Origin: Bacillus pseudomycoides DSM 12442
Lineage (GTDB): Bacteria > Bacillota > Bacilli > Bacillales > Bacillaceae_G
Direction of reading: 5' to 3'
DNA length: 13,826 nt
Assembly (NCBI RefSeq): GCF_000161455.1
Contig: NZ_CM000745.1
Location: 5,384,048-5,397,873, forward strand
Both the position numbers and the translations under genes were made by a program. Under the pieces are notes generated by a model, which saw nothing but the letters and a program-made list of their open reading frames with translations, did not search any database and was not told where the DNA came from. Position 1 is the first letter of the stretch. Every line of letters begins with the position of its first letter. Shown here one piece after another: positions 6,082 through 13,662 of the stretch.

Positions 6082-6942
6082 ATGGCCTTATTCAATGAAA
6101 AAGAAATGAATAGAGGAGTAGAAAAGAAGAGTGAAGCCAAGACGTCCCCGGAGTTGCCAAAACAAGAAAAAAAGCCAGGGGGAGTCGTAAAAATAAAAGG
6201 ATTTCAGGAAAAGAAAGAAGCACAATCAACGGTTGCTCCTTTGAAAGAAGAAGAAATGCCGGTAAAGAAAAAGAAGAAAAACTTAATGCAACATCTTGGA
6301 AAAAAGAAAAAAGATGTTGTGAAAAAAACAGCGAAGATTGACGAGGATTCGGGAAGCAAAGGGAAGACGAAAAAAGAGAAGAAAGCAAAAAAAGCCAAAA
6401 AGAAAGAGAAACCACCTCATATCAAAAAAAGTATTGCTGAGGTAATTCCGATTATTGATATGACGGAATCGGGTGTTTTTGAATTTCGAGAAGAACAAGG
6501 TTTTGTGGATATCTTACAGATTCAGGGGACAGATATTTATTCCATGAACGAGGAAGAAGCAGAATATGCGATTTATCACCTTGCACACTATTATCAATCA
6601 TACCAAGAGTCTATCAAAATTGTATCGATGAACTTTCCAGTTTCTACGGAACCGCAACAACGTTTTCTACTGAAGAAAATTGAAACGTGCCAGAATCCGT
6701 TATATGAACGTTTCCTTGTACAAAAGTTGAAAGAACTACAGTATTTAGAGTGGGGACGTACCAATCGTGAGTACTTTTTATTCGTGTATGGTGAGAATGA
6801 ATTTGTAGTAAAAGAACGGGTGGAATCGTCAAAACGGTACTTGCAACGATGCATCCCATTGTTAGAGATGGAAGAGGAAAAGAAGATAGAAATTTTATAT
6901 AAATTGCATAATCAAAATTCAAAAATTGGTACAAAAAAATAA
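6082..6942 (+). CDS. lysine-rich T4SS protein with a VirB4-N-terminal-like domain
   Basis: A 286-residue protein in two parts. Residues about 15-116 are extremely rich in Lys and Glu, with runs such as KKKKK and KKEKKAKKAKKKEK, and are probably disordered. Residues about 118-286 form an alpha/beta domain starting AEVIPIIDMTESGVFEF and continuing with GFVDILQIQGTDI; this resembles the opening of VirB4/TraE-type proteins, where a short strand-rich module precedes the ATPase. There is no Walker motif here. The gene lies between a VirB3-like gene and the true VirB4, 15 bases before the latter, the place where Staphylococcus pGO1/pSK41-type regions carry TrsD/TraD (that comparison is from memory). 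A role as membrane-proximal partner of VirB4 is inference; the basic region could bind lipid head groups or DNA. No membrane helix is visible. Confidence 0.68.
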   Translation: MALFNEKEMNRGVEKKSEAKTSPELPKQEKKPGGVVKIKGFQEKKEAQSTVAPLKEEEMPVKKKKKNLMQHLGKKKKDVVKKTAKIDEDSGSKGKTKKEKKAKKAKKKEKPPHIKKSIAEVIPIIDMTESGVFEFREEQGFVDILQIQGTDIYSMNEEEAEYAIYHLAHYYQSYQESIKIVSMNFPVSTEPQQRFLLKKIETCQNPLYERFLVQKLKELQYLEWGRTNREYFLFVYGENEFVVKERVESSKRYLQRCIPLLEMEEEKKIEILYKLHNQNSKIGTKK

Positions 6943-6953
6943 GAAGAGGTGAT
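6942..6953 (+). promoter_or_regulatory. long Shine-Dalgarno match deciding the VirB4 start
   Basis: AGAAGAGGTGAT matches the 16S anti-Shine-Dalgarno complement over nearly its whole length. Its core GAGG (6946-6949) lies 8 bases before GTG 6958 but only 2 before ATG 6952, so GTG 6958 is favoured on spacing. Confidence 0.55.
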
Positions 6954-6957
6954 GAAT

Positions 6958-8892
6958 GTGTCTGTACTTAATTTTTTAAAGAGAAAGCAAAAGAAAGAAG
7001 AGAAAAAAGAAAAGAAACTAATCAATAAGGAATTCGTTGCCCAGATTCAACCGCAAGGGGGCATTCAATTTAAAGAAGTATATGTTCAAGGTGGAGATGG
7101 ATTACAAACTTGCATTCATGTATACGGGTATCAGACAACGGTAAATGACTTTTGGCAAGAGCCTATTATGAATATGCCGAATGTTATTACAACAATGGAT
7201 ATTATCAGTGACAGCCGAAAAGTCGTAATTGAATCGATTAATAAATCAATGGCAGAACAAAGCGTTCGACATGCGAACGCTAAAGATAATATTGAGCGAA
7301 TTGAAGCGGAACAACAGTTTAGTGAGTTAGAAACGTTATATCAACAAGTATCAAAAGGAGAGGTGCTGAAGCGGGTACATTTACGTATTTATATTTCAGC
7401 ACGAACGATGACAGAGTTAGAAAAACAAGCAAAAGAGGTCATGGAAACACTTGAGTCTTACAACTTTAGAGGTGCTATCTTTTTAAATGAACAAGAATAT
7501 GAATGGGCATCCCTTACATCAAGCTTCGAGATGCAAAAGAAATATATTAATAAACGAAATGGGAAAGAAATACCAGCTCTTTCTTTAGCGGGAGGGTTTC
7601 CATTTCATTTTACATTTCTAAATGATCCATATGGGATTTACTATGGCACTACCAAAACAAAGGGGAGTGTCATTTTTGATTTGTTCCATAAAGATAAACA
7701 ACGAAAGAGTTATAACGGCGTTGTAATTGGAAAGATGGGTGCGGGTAAATCTACTTTACTGAAAAAAATCATGAGTGATAATGCGATGAAAGGATATAAG
7801 ATTAGGGGCTTTGATTTTACAGGTGAATTTGAGGGGATTGTCCAGGAGTATAACGGGAAACAAATTGCATTAGATGGATCACAAGGGCAAATCAATCCAC
7901 TTCAAGTGTATAAAACGGCAGAAACAGAAGAAAGTTCTTTTACGCAACACTTATCTAAAATGAGTATTTTCTATCGTTTTATTGCACCTGAGGCAAAAGA
8001 TGATGAAATTAAAGAGTATGAAAATTTACTTCGTAAACTGTATGTGAAAAAGGAATTATGGAGTGATGAACTAGGTGTGCAGAATAATATTACCAGCTTG
8101 TCAGCGAAAGAGTATCCTATTTTCTCTGATTATTTGCATCTTGTGCGTTTAGAACTATATGAAAATCTAGAAACTGGAAAACACCGTTCTAATGTCAGCA
8201 GTACTCGTAAAAAACGATTAGAGTTAATTGAATTAAATTTAGCAAATTTAGTAGATAACTTTGGGCACTTATTTAATGGTGTTTCAACGATAGACGATTT
8301 CTCAAAAGAGCAAATCGTCTTTTTTTCATTGCGTCATCTCATGAGCTTAAAACCAGAAATTTATCAGGCGCAAATCTTCAATGTTATGAATTTAATGTGG
8401 GATGAAATGCTGGAAAACGGAAAGCCACAGTGGAAAGCATTTGATAGAAAGGAAATTCAATTTGATGATGTCATTCGTTATCTCATCATTATGGATGAAG
8501 CACATCATCTGATCAATACAAGTGAACGAAGCCAACATGCAGTGCAGTTTACAACTAAGTTTAGCCGGGAAGCACGGAAGTATTTTGCAGGGATTGTATT
8601 TGCAAGTCACTCTATCCGTGACTTTGTACCAGAAGATTCAAATTTAACAGCGGTAGAAGAGATTAAGAAGCTCTTTGAATTAACACAGTACAAATTCATT
8701 ATGCAACAAGACAGCAACAATCTAGATATGTTACGGAGGGTGTTTGCGGGTCAAATCAGTACAAGTGAACTGAATGAAATACCGTTTTTACCAACAGGAG
8801 ATGTTCTCTTATGCATCAGTGCTGTGAAGAACATTTTATTTAAAGTCGATGTAACAGAAGAAGAGTTAGCGTTGTTTGGAGGAGGGGCATAA
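6958..8892 (+). CDS. VirB4-family conjugative transfer ATPase
   Basis: About 644 residues. This is the T4SS ATPase that works with the membrane channel in assembly and DNA transfer. After a Lys-rich start, an N-terminal alpha/beta domain (about residues 25-240) leads to Walker A GKMGAGKST (258-266), then GFDFTGEFEGI, QINPLQVY, Walker B LIIMDEAHHLI (509-519), and FASHSIRDF (548-556) in the place of the usual Q-containing sensor; FIMQQDS (about 580-586) also fits VirB4/TraE proteins. Length and motif order are normal for Gram-positive VirB4. Translation probably starts at GTG 6958; ATG 6952 in the same frame is possible. The GGAGGAGGGG near its 3' end also serves as ribosome-binding site for the next gene, so the two are tightly coupled. 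No membrane helix is visible, so a peripheral cytoplasmic position is expected. Confidence 0.94.
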   Translation: MSVLNFLKRKQKKEEKKEKKLINKEFVAQIQPQGGIQFKEVYVQGGDGLQTCIHVYGYQTTVNDFWQEPIMNMPNVITTMDIISDSRKVVIESINKSMAEQSVRHANAKDNIERIEAEQQFSELETLYQQVSKGEVLKRVHLRIYISARTMTELEKQAKEVMETLESYNFRGAIFLNEQEYEWASLTSSFEMQKKYINKRNGKEIPALSLAGGFPFHFTFLNDPYGIYYGTTKTKGSVIFDLFHKDKQRKSYNGVVIGKMGAGKSTLLKKIMSDNAMKGYKIRGFDFTGEFEGIVQEYNGKQIALDGSQGQINPLQVYKTAETEESSFTQHLSKMSIFYRFIAPEAKDDEIKEYENLLRKLYVKKELWSDELGVQNNITSLSAKEYPIFSDYLHLVRLELYENLETGKHRSNVSSTRKKRLELIELNLANLVDNFGHLFNGVSTIDDFSKEQIVFFSLRHLMSLKPEIYQAQIFNVMNLMWDEMLENGKPQWKAFDRKEIQFDDVIRYLIIMDEAHHLINTSERSQHAVQFTTKFSREARKYFAGIVFASHSIRDFVPEDSNLTAVEEIKKLFELTQYKFIMQQDSNNLDMLRRVFAGQISTSELNEIPFLPTGDVLLCISAVKNILFKVDVTEEELALFGGGA

Positions 8893-8895
8893 TTC

Positions 8896-9379
8896 ATGCA
8901 TCTTGTACTGAAGATTATTCCAAAGAAGTGGCTGATTGTGATCGCTCTTAGTCTACTCTTTCTCCTTGGAACTATTCTTATAGGAGCTACAATGGCACTG
9001 ATCGGCGGAATGGAGGGGAATAAAAAACAAGGCAATATTACATACCCACAAGGTGGTATGGGGGTAGCGAATGTTTCGGCTGAAGTATTGAAATGGGAAC
9101 CTACAATTCGGAAGTATGCACAGGAATTTGGCGTAGAAGGGTTTGTTCCCTTAATGTTAGCTCAAATGATGCAAGAGAGTGGCGGACGTGGGCTGGATCC
9201 CATGCAATCTTCTGAAGGAGCTTATAACACAAAGTATTGTAAAGCACCAAATTGTATTACGGATCCTGATTACTCCATCTGGGCTGGTGTTCAGGAATTT
9301 AAGCATGCGATTGAGCGAGCGGGAGTAACGGGACCAGGTGATATGGATCATATTAAAACAGCACTTCAGGCGTACAATT
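8896..9379 (+). CDS. exon 1 of a CwlT-like conjugation cell-wall hydrolase: membrane anchor and lysozyme-like domain
   Basis: First exon (161 codons plus one base) of a 373-residue hydrolase interrupted by a group II intron. A membrane anchor lies at about residues 12-37. A lysozyme-like (soluble lytic/muramidase) domain starts near 60 and carries the catalytic-type glutamate E94 in AQMMQESGG, followed by LDPMQSSEG. The exon ends in LQAYN, the motif that in this family continues as Y/F-G. Without splicing, translation runs five codons into the intron (CVTRS) and stops at 9394-9396, giving a 166-residue truncated protein that lacks the rest of the lysozyme domain and the whole NlpC/P60 domain. 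ATG 8896 follows GGAGGGG (8881-8887), 3 bases after the VirB4 stop. Expected role: local opening of peptidoglycan for the T4SS, as CwlT does in ICEBs1. Confidence 0.88.
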
Positions 9380-9752
9380 GTGTGACACGTTCTTAACTGA
9401 AAAGGTTAAGCACTGATATGAAATCAGGAGAACTACTATTTCGAGAAGTCAAATGAAAGGGTAACGCCTGGAAGGGCTTCCTCTGATACTCCGACATGCA
9501 TGATGCAGTGGATAAGAACTGTAAGTGTGTGAAGCTCGGTAAAGTCGGCCGAGAGCTACCGTAAAGTATGGAAGTACTACGAAAGTTGTCCAGAGGTGGA
9601 TGATGTAGCCTATAGGCCGGGAGTCTACAAAGCACTCATGGGTAGAATGGATTCACAAAAACCATCGGTAGGCAGAATCTGACGAATCTCCGAATGTACG
9701 GGTCTAGAACGCTTGACACATAGAAATGTGTGTGCCACGGGCGTGGCGTTGG

Positions 9753-9789
9753 TGTGGGTAAGTAAGAATAGTTGTTATGAAAACCCATA
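9753..9789 (+). other. intron domain I hairpin with candidate EBS1 loop
   Basis: TGTGGGT (9753-9759) pairs with ACCCATA (9783-9789). The loop contains AGTTGT (9770-9775), which can pair with the last six bases of exon 1, ACAATT (9374-9379), with one G:U pair. A second AGTTGT at 9584-9589 is an alternative. The hairpin-loop setting favours the 9770 copy as the exon-binding site that selects the target. Confidence 0.45.
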
Positions 9790-10109
9790 TGTCGTTACAG
9801 GCGGCATCCAGTCAACAGGCTTAAAGGAGAGCCCTAAAAGTGTCATGAACAGATAGAAGTAGTGGAACGTGGAAAGCCACCAACATGGAGAACTTATCTT
9901 TGGTGAAGTGTTTAAGGGGAAAATGTTCATGAGATTAGCGCACATATAACCTTTATTTATGGTGGTGAGAGTGATGGCACAGTACCTATGAAATGATGGA
10001 AACATCATGAAGGGATGGCCATTAGTCTGAAGAAGATTGACCAACCATTTTATGAAGCAAATCAGTCGAATTATAAGGTTCTTGTGAGACTAAAAAAGGT
10101 TAACTCTGA

Positions 10110-10115
10110 AAGGAG
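10110..10115 (+). promoter_or_regulatory. Shine-Dalgarno site upstream of the intron protein
   Basis: AAGGAG is the only good ribosome-binding site before the intron open reading frame. It lies 51 bases before ATG 10167, too far to serve that codon, but 9 bases before an in-frame ATA at 10125. This argues that translation begins upstream of the first ATG at a non-standard codon. Confidence 0.4.
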
Positions 10116-10166
10116 CACCGACTTATAAAGAAAACTGCGAAGCTTAGACACGCTGAATACTATGAT

Positions 10167-11948
10167 ATGCAGTCCATTATGGACGGTTTATATCAGCAAA
10201 GTCGAAATGGAGACAACTTTTATAAGCTAATAGAGCTTATGACGATGGATGAAAATATCAAATTGGCATATCGAAACATTAAAAGAAATATGGGGAGTGT
10301 AACAGCTGGAGTCGATGGGATGACCATCAACGACATAAAATTGCTTTTAACAGATGAAGTGATAGAACAGGTTAAATCAATGTTCTCTTGGTACAAACCA
10401 CAAGCGGTTAAGCGAGTTTTTATACCGAAACCTAATGGTAAAAAGAGACCTCTTGGAATACCAACAATATGGGATAGACTGTTTCAACAGTGTATCTTAC
10501 AAATCCTTGAACCTATATGTGAAGCAAAGTTTCATGCTCATAGTTATGGGTTCCGTTCAAACCGAAGTACACATCATGCATTAGCAAGAGTGAAATCTTT
10601 GGTGAACAGTCAAGGAAGAGGTTTTCACTACTGCGTGGACATAGATATCAAAGGATTCTTTGACAATGTAAATCACGGAAAGCTCATGAAACAGCTATGG
10701 AACATGGGTATAAGAGATAAAAAATTACTTTCTATCATTTCAAGTTTGTTAAAAGCAGAGATCATTAATGAAGGTTTCCCGAATAAGGGGACTCCGCAAG
10801 GAGGCATTTTAAGTCCTCTTCTTTCTAACGTAGTTTTAAACGAGTTAGATTGGTGGATTAGTGACCAATGGGAGACCATAGAGACTAAACATCCATATGT
10901 GGCGAGAAAAGATAAGTATAGAGCATTAAAGAAAAGTAATTTGAAGGAATGCTTTCTCATTAGATATGCAGATGATTTCAAAATATTATGTCGTAACTAC
11001 CCAACGGCTCTTAAGATGTTTGAAGCGACAAAAGATTTTCTCAAAACGCGGCTACAGCTTGAAATTAGCACTGAGAAATCCCAAATTGTTAACTTACAGA
11101 AGAAATCTAGTGACTTCTTGGGATTCACTATTAAGGCACGGAAAAAGAGAAATCGGCATGTTGCTCATAGCAGGATGTGTCAAAAAGCCAGAGAAAATGC
11201 CTACGGAAAATTGAAGGAAGTCATCAAGAAAATAAGTAAAAAGCAGACGCCAGAGGCAGTATGGCATTACAACACAGTTGTGATGGGCATACAAAATTAT
11301 TATGCGGCTGCAACCCATATTAATAAAGATTTAGACCAAATGAGTTGCCATCTCATAAGAACACTCTATAACCGACTGAGGCGAGATTGGAAAAGAGCCA
11401 CTAAGCACGATATGTCATCTACTTTGAGAAAAAGGTATCGCAACTATAATCCGAAACTCTATAAAATTCAAGATATTGTACTAATCCCGATTCACGCACA
11501 AAAGCATAAATCAGCAAGGAATTTTACCCAATCTATTTCAAATTATACCGAAGAAGGTAGGGCGGAAATTCACGATACCTTGAAAGCTATAGATAAAGAA
11601 ACACTTAGACATGTGCAACGATTTTATATGAATCATCGAACCGTAGAATATAACGACAATCGTATTTCAAAATTTGTAGCACAGTATGGAAGATGTGCAA
11701 TTACTAAAAAGGAATTGGGTCTAATTGGTTGGCACTGCCACCATAAAATTCCGTTGGAATTTGGCGGGAAAGACGACTATGAAAACCTGATAATTGTGCT
11801 AGAAGATATACATGTCGCAATTCATCATGATGATTCAGAGAAGGCAAAATCCATCTTAGCCAACTATGAAATAGAAGAAGAAAAGAAGAAAAGGTTCGAT
11901 AAGCTAAGAATACTTGCGAATCGAGCACCTATCTTCTCTTTAATATAA
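10167..11948 (+). CDS. ltrA: group II intron-encoded reverse transcriptase/maturase with HNH endonuclease
   Basis: 593 residues from the first ATG. The reverse transcriptase carries all main motifs: VFIPKPNGKKRPLGIPT (84-100), SYGFRSNRS (126-134), VDIDIKGFFDNV (157-168), GTPQGGILSPLLSN (208-221), catalytic IRYADDF (265-271) and SDFLGF (315-320). Maturase domain X follows (about 330-430, with WHYNTVVMGIQNYYA at 366-380), then a C-terminal HNH nuclease (CAITKKE, WHCHHKIPLEFGG, DDYENLIIV, HVAIHH; 510-554). It should bind the unspliced intron to promote folding and splicing, and then make cDNA at the target after HNH cleavage. The frame is open upstream to 10110 and encodes KLRHAEYYD just before the first ATG, which looks like the usual N-terminus of these proteins, so the true start is probably upstream (ATA 10125). 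The gene symbol is that of the Lactococcus homologue. Confidence 0.93.
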   Translation: MQSIMDGLYQQSRNGDNFYKLIELMTMDENIKLAYRNIKRNMGSVTAGVDGMTINDIKLLLTDEVIEQVKSMFSWYKPQAVKRVFIPKPNGKKRPLGIPTIWDRLFQQCILQILEPICEAKFHAHSYGFRSNRSTHHALARVKSLVNSQGRGFHYCVDIDIKGFFDNVNHGKLMKQLWNMGIRDKKLLSIISSLLKAEIINEGFPNKGTPQGGILSPLLSNVVLNELDWWISDQWETIETKHPYVARKDKYRALKKSNLKECFLIRYADDFKILCRNYPTALKMFEATKDFLKTRLQLEISTEKSQIVNLQKKSSDFLGFTIKARKKRNRHVAHSRMCQKARENAYGKLKEVIKKISKKQTPEAVWHYNTVVMGIQNYYAAATHINKDLDQMSCHLIRTLYNRLRRDWKRATKHDMSSTLRKRYRNYNPKLYKIQDIVLIPIHAQKHKSARNFTQSISNYTEEGRAEIHDTLKAIDKETLRHVQRFYMNHRTVEYNDNRISKFVAQYGRCAITKKELGLIGWHCHHKIPLEFGGKDDYENLIIVLEDIHVAIHHDDSEKAKSILANYEIEEEKKKRFDKLRILANRAPIFSLI

Positions 11949-11975
11949 AAGTTAGGTCAATTGAATCAGATGGAA

Positions 11976-12009
11976 CGCCGTATGAGGGGAAACTCTCACG
12001 TACGGTGTG
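11976..12009 (+). ncRNA. group II intron domain V
   Basis: A 34-nt hairpin: CGCCGTA (11976-11982) pairs with TACGGTG (12001-12007) through one G:U pair, and the upper stem TGAG/CTCA closes around GGGGAAACT. This is the catalytic core of the ribozyme; the triad position reads CGC rather than the AGC of Ll.LtrB, a variant known in several bacterial classes. Confidence 0.88.
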
Positions 12010-12010
12010 A

Positions 12011-12057
12011 AGTGGGGGAAAAGGTGAAGATAACTTCAAATCCTTACCTATCACTAT
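12011..12057 (+). ncRNA. group II intron domain VI with branch-point A and 3' splice site
   Basis: AGTGG (12011-12015) pairs with TCACT (12051-12055), and GGG (12016-12018) with CCT (12047-12049). This leaves A12050 as the single bulged base, the expected branch point, 7 bases before the intron end at T12057. A distal stem TGAAG (12025-12029)/CTTCA (12034-12038) caps the domain. The geometry supports 12057 as the last intron base. Confidence 0.8.
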
Positions 12058-12695
12058 TCGGGACAGGATTTTTTGACTTTATTTCTGCTCATGGAGGTAA
12101 ATATACAAAAGAATTAGCGATTCAATTCTCCGCAGAAACATATCAGAAAGTAAAACATACGGGTATATATCGTTGTGTAAGACCAGAGATGATACCCTAT
12201 GGGGCATGTTATGGCGACGCGCTTTATGTTGATGCCGTGTTGAAATATTATATACCTGGCGTACCAGTAAATGGTGGTGGAGGAAGCGCGGGGGGCGGTT
12301 CTTCTGGTTCACAAGTTGCCGATGTAGGGCGTCAATGGATTGGACGTTCTACGTATGTATTTGGTGGTGGACGCAACACAAATGACATTGCAAGAGGGAT
12401 TTTTGATTGTAGTAGTTTTGTACGTTGGGCATTTGAACAGGTTGGGATGAATGTGAGTCCAATGGGAGCTGTAAGTACAGAAACTTTAAATAAGATTGGT
12501 ACACAAATTTCACCAATGGAAATGAAAGCTGGTGATGTTATTTTCTTTGATACGTATAAACATGACGGTCATGTTGGCATTGTCATTGATCAAAATACTT
12601 TCATTGGTTGTCAAACGAATAAAGGTGTCTCAATCGAAAATTTATCGACTCCATACTGGACTAAAGTATTTAAAGGACATGTGAGACGTTACTGA
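12058..12695 (+). CDS. exon 2 of the CwlT-like hydrolase: end of lysozyme-like domain plus NlpC/P60 endopeptidase
   Basis: Second exon, read in frame with 8896-9379. It continues the lysozyme-like domain (FGTGFFDFISAHGG... YGDALYVDAVLKYY, spliced residues about 162-227), then a Gly/Ser linker (about 234-247), then an NlpC/P60 domain to residue 373. The NlpC/P60 catalytic Cys is C279 in FDCSSFVRWAF and the His is H333 in HDGHVGIVID; a third polar residue is expected near FIGCQTNKG. In ICEBs1 CwlT, the same pairing of muramidase and gamma-D-glutamyl-L-diamino acid endopeptidase is needed for transfer. An open frame continues 5' into the intron as far as a TTG at 11961, but that part encodes domain V/VI sequence and has no ribosome-binding site, so it is not a separate gene start. 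Total spliced coding length is 1122 bases. Confidence 0.9.
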
Positions 12696-12729
12696 AAATA
12701 TTAAGAAATTAATAAGGGGAGAGATTTTT

Positions 12730-13032
12730 ATGATAAATAAAATAGAGTTATGTGACAAAGCATTATTTCAAAAAGTGATAACACCACCAATAGAAGAATT
12801 TCAAAATTATAAAATTAAACCAGCAAATTATATGATTCAAGACGTTGGTGAGAACTTTCTTTTGCATAGAGAGTTGAGTGAAGATGAGTCTTCACAATCA
12901 AAAGAAATACTGTCTCGTTATGAAGGGAGGAGGTACGTATTTTTGTATAATTATCCTTCGGAAGAAGAAGCTTTGCAGGCGATTTATTCTTTTTGGGGTG
13001 CAATAAAACAGCTCAACTCATTTGAAGAATAG
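12730..13032 (+). CDS. hypothetical protein of unknown function in the transfer operon
   Basis: A 100-residue acidic soluble protein that I do not recognise. It has no membrane helix, signal peptide or catalytic motif. The sequence is mixed alpha/beta: KIELCDKALFQKVI at the start, a central polar stretch with RELSEDESSQSKEILSR, then RRYVFLYNYPSEEEALQAIY and a helical end. The ribosome-binding site AAGGGGAGA (12714-12722) lies 7 bases before ATG 12730. It starts 34 bases after the hydrolase stop, and its own stop overlaps the ribosome-binding site of the VirB8-like gene, so it is probably translated as part of the same operon. Its role could be an accessory or chaperone function, but nothing in the sequence shows this. 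Confidence 0.72.
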   Translation: MINKIELCDKALFQKVITPPIEEFQNYKIKPANYMIQDVGENFLLHRELSEDESSQSKEILSRYEGRRYVFLYNYPSEEEALQAIYSFWGAIKQLNSFEE

Positions 13033-13043
13033 GAGGGAGAAAG

Positions 13044-13643
13044 ATGACAGGAGGAAAAAATAAAGATAACAGAAAAATCTGGTTTGTAACGCTTGCAATT
13101 GTCATTGCAGGCGTTACTTTTTTGAATATCTTTTTGTATTCTCGTAACGATGAAACGGGTGATGTAAAGCAATTAAAAGTTCGTAACCAGGTGTTACAAA
13201 CTGAAAATGAAGAACTCAAAAAGAAGGTGAAAGAAACTCTTCCTTCGGAACAAGAACAAGAACGACAATCGTATCTTTCGGCAGTAGAGAAGTTTATTCA
13301 GTTATCCTTTCATCGAGAAAAACAGGGGTATGAAGGGCGTAGAGAACAAGCAAAAAAATTAATGAAGGATGAAGTGTTTCAGCTCTTTTATCCAACGGAT
13401 ACATTTGAAATGGAGGACACATACGTATCTAAGCCATCTGATATGAAGTTATACTTACAAGCTTATAGGGTTGGTGCTACTCAGGTAGAAGTGATTTCAG
13501 AATTTCAAAATACAGTGACGATTGGTGCAAATGGGACAACGGATAAAACAAAGAATGTTATGAAAGTAACGGTGCAAAAAAATCAAGAGAGTTGGCAAGT
13601 AACCAATGTAGAAGAACTAGCAGTTCAGATCATTGCATCTTAA
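13044..13643 (+). CDS. VirB8-like T4SS scaffold protein (one membrane helix, coiled coil, NTF2-like domain)
   Basis: 199 residues: a short basic cytoplasmic N-terminus (MTGGKNKDNRK), one membrane helix (about 12-32), a coiled coil (about 40-78, VKQLKVRNQVLQTENEELKKKVKE), then a globular extracellular domain (about 76-196) of helices followed by strands (MKLYLQAYRVGATQVEVISEF, VMKVTVQKNQESWQVTNVEEL). This build, one helix plus an NTF2-like alpha/beta fold of about 120 residues, is that of VirB8-type proteins such as TraM of pIP501 and TcpC-related proteins of clostridial systems; the assignment is by architecture. Ribosome-binding site AGGAGGG (13031-13037) is 6 bases before ATG 13044 and overlaps the upstream stop. 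It probably anchors the channel on the outer face of the membrane and may bind the hydrolase. Confidence 0.72.
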   Translation: MTGGKNKDNRKIWFVTLAIVIAGVTFLNIFLYSRNDETGDVKQLKVRNQVLQTENEELKKKVKETLPSEQEQERQSYLSAVEKFIQLSFHREKQGYEGRREQAKKLMKDEVFQLFYPTDTFEMEDTYVSKPSDMKLYLQAYRVGATQVEVISEFQNTVTIGANGTTDKTKNVMKVTVQKNQESWQVTNVEELAVQIIAS

Positions 13644-13662
13644 AAAGTGAGGTGTGGAGTAA

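Larger units (their letters stand above)
9380..12057 (+). mobile_element. group II intron inserted in the hydrolase gene
   Basis: A 2678-bp retroelement in sense orientation. The 5' end GTGTGAC (9380) fits the GUGYG rule. 9400-10166 holds no credible gene and is the ribozyme part (domains I-IV), full of paired segments such as TTAAC/GTTAA near 9393-9409 and the hairpin 9753-9789. The intron-encoded protein lies in domain IV. Domain V is at 11976-12009 and domain VI at 12011-12055, with the 3' end ...CACTAT at 12057. Splicing joins ...AATT to TCGGG, giving AAT TTC GGG (N-F-G) in frame. An alternative 3' end after CAC (12054) would also keep frame but would add a Leu and place the branch A only 4 bases from the splice site. 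Intact RT, HNH and domain V suggest the element is active in splicing and possibly in retrohoming. Confidence 0.93.

Noticed and set aside
6092..6498. Phe/Leu/Ser-rich minus-strand frames opposite the lysine-rich gene
   Set aside because: They are the complement of poly-Lys/Glu codons (AAA/GAA read as TTT/TTC) and have no start signals.
9393..10044. Minus-strand open frames in the 5' part of the intron (9393-9635, 9775-10044)
   Set aside because: They lie in structured ribozyme sequence, have no ribosome-binding sites and show no recognisable protein features.
10167..11948. Retron or diversity-generating reverse transcriptase
   Set aside because: Maturase domain X, the HNH domain and adjacent domains V and VI identify a group II intron protein.
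12052..12054. Intron 3' end after CAC at 12054 (AC ending)
   Set aside because: It also keeps the frame, but it would put the bulged A12050 only 4 bases from the splice site, break the outer domain VI pair A12011-T12055, and add a Leu within the N-F-G motif.
11961..12057. Independent gene start at TTG 11961 for the NlpC/P60 protein
   Set aside because: This stretch is intron domain V, domain VI and the 3' splice site. There is no Shine-Dalgarno, and the lysozyme fold continues across the splice junction.
9380..12057. Insertion sequence or transposon in the hydrolase gene
   Set aside because: There are no terminal inverted repeats or target duplication, the encoded protein is a reverse transcriptase/maturase rather than a transposase, and the RNA domains fit a group II intron.
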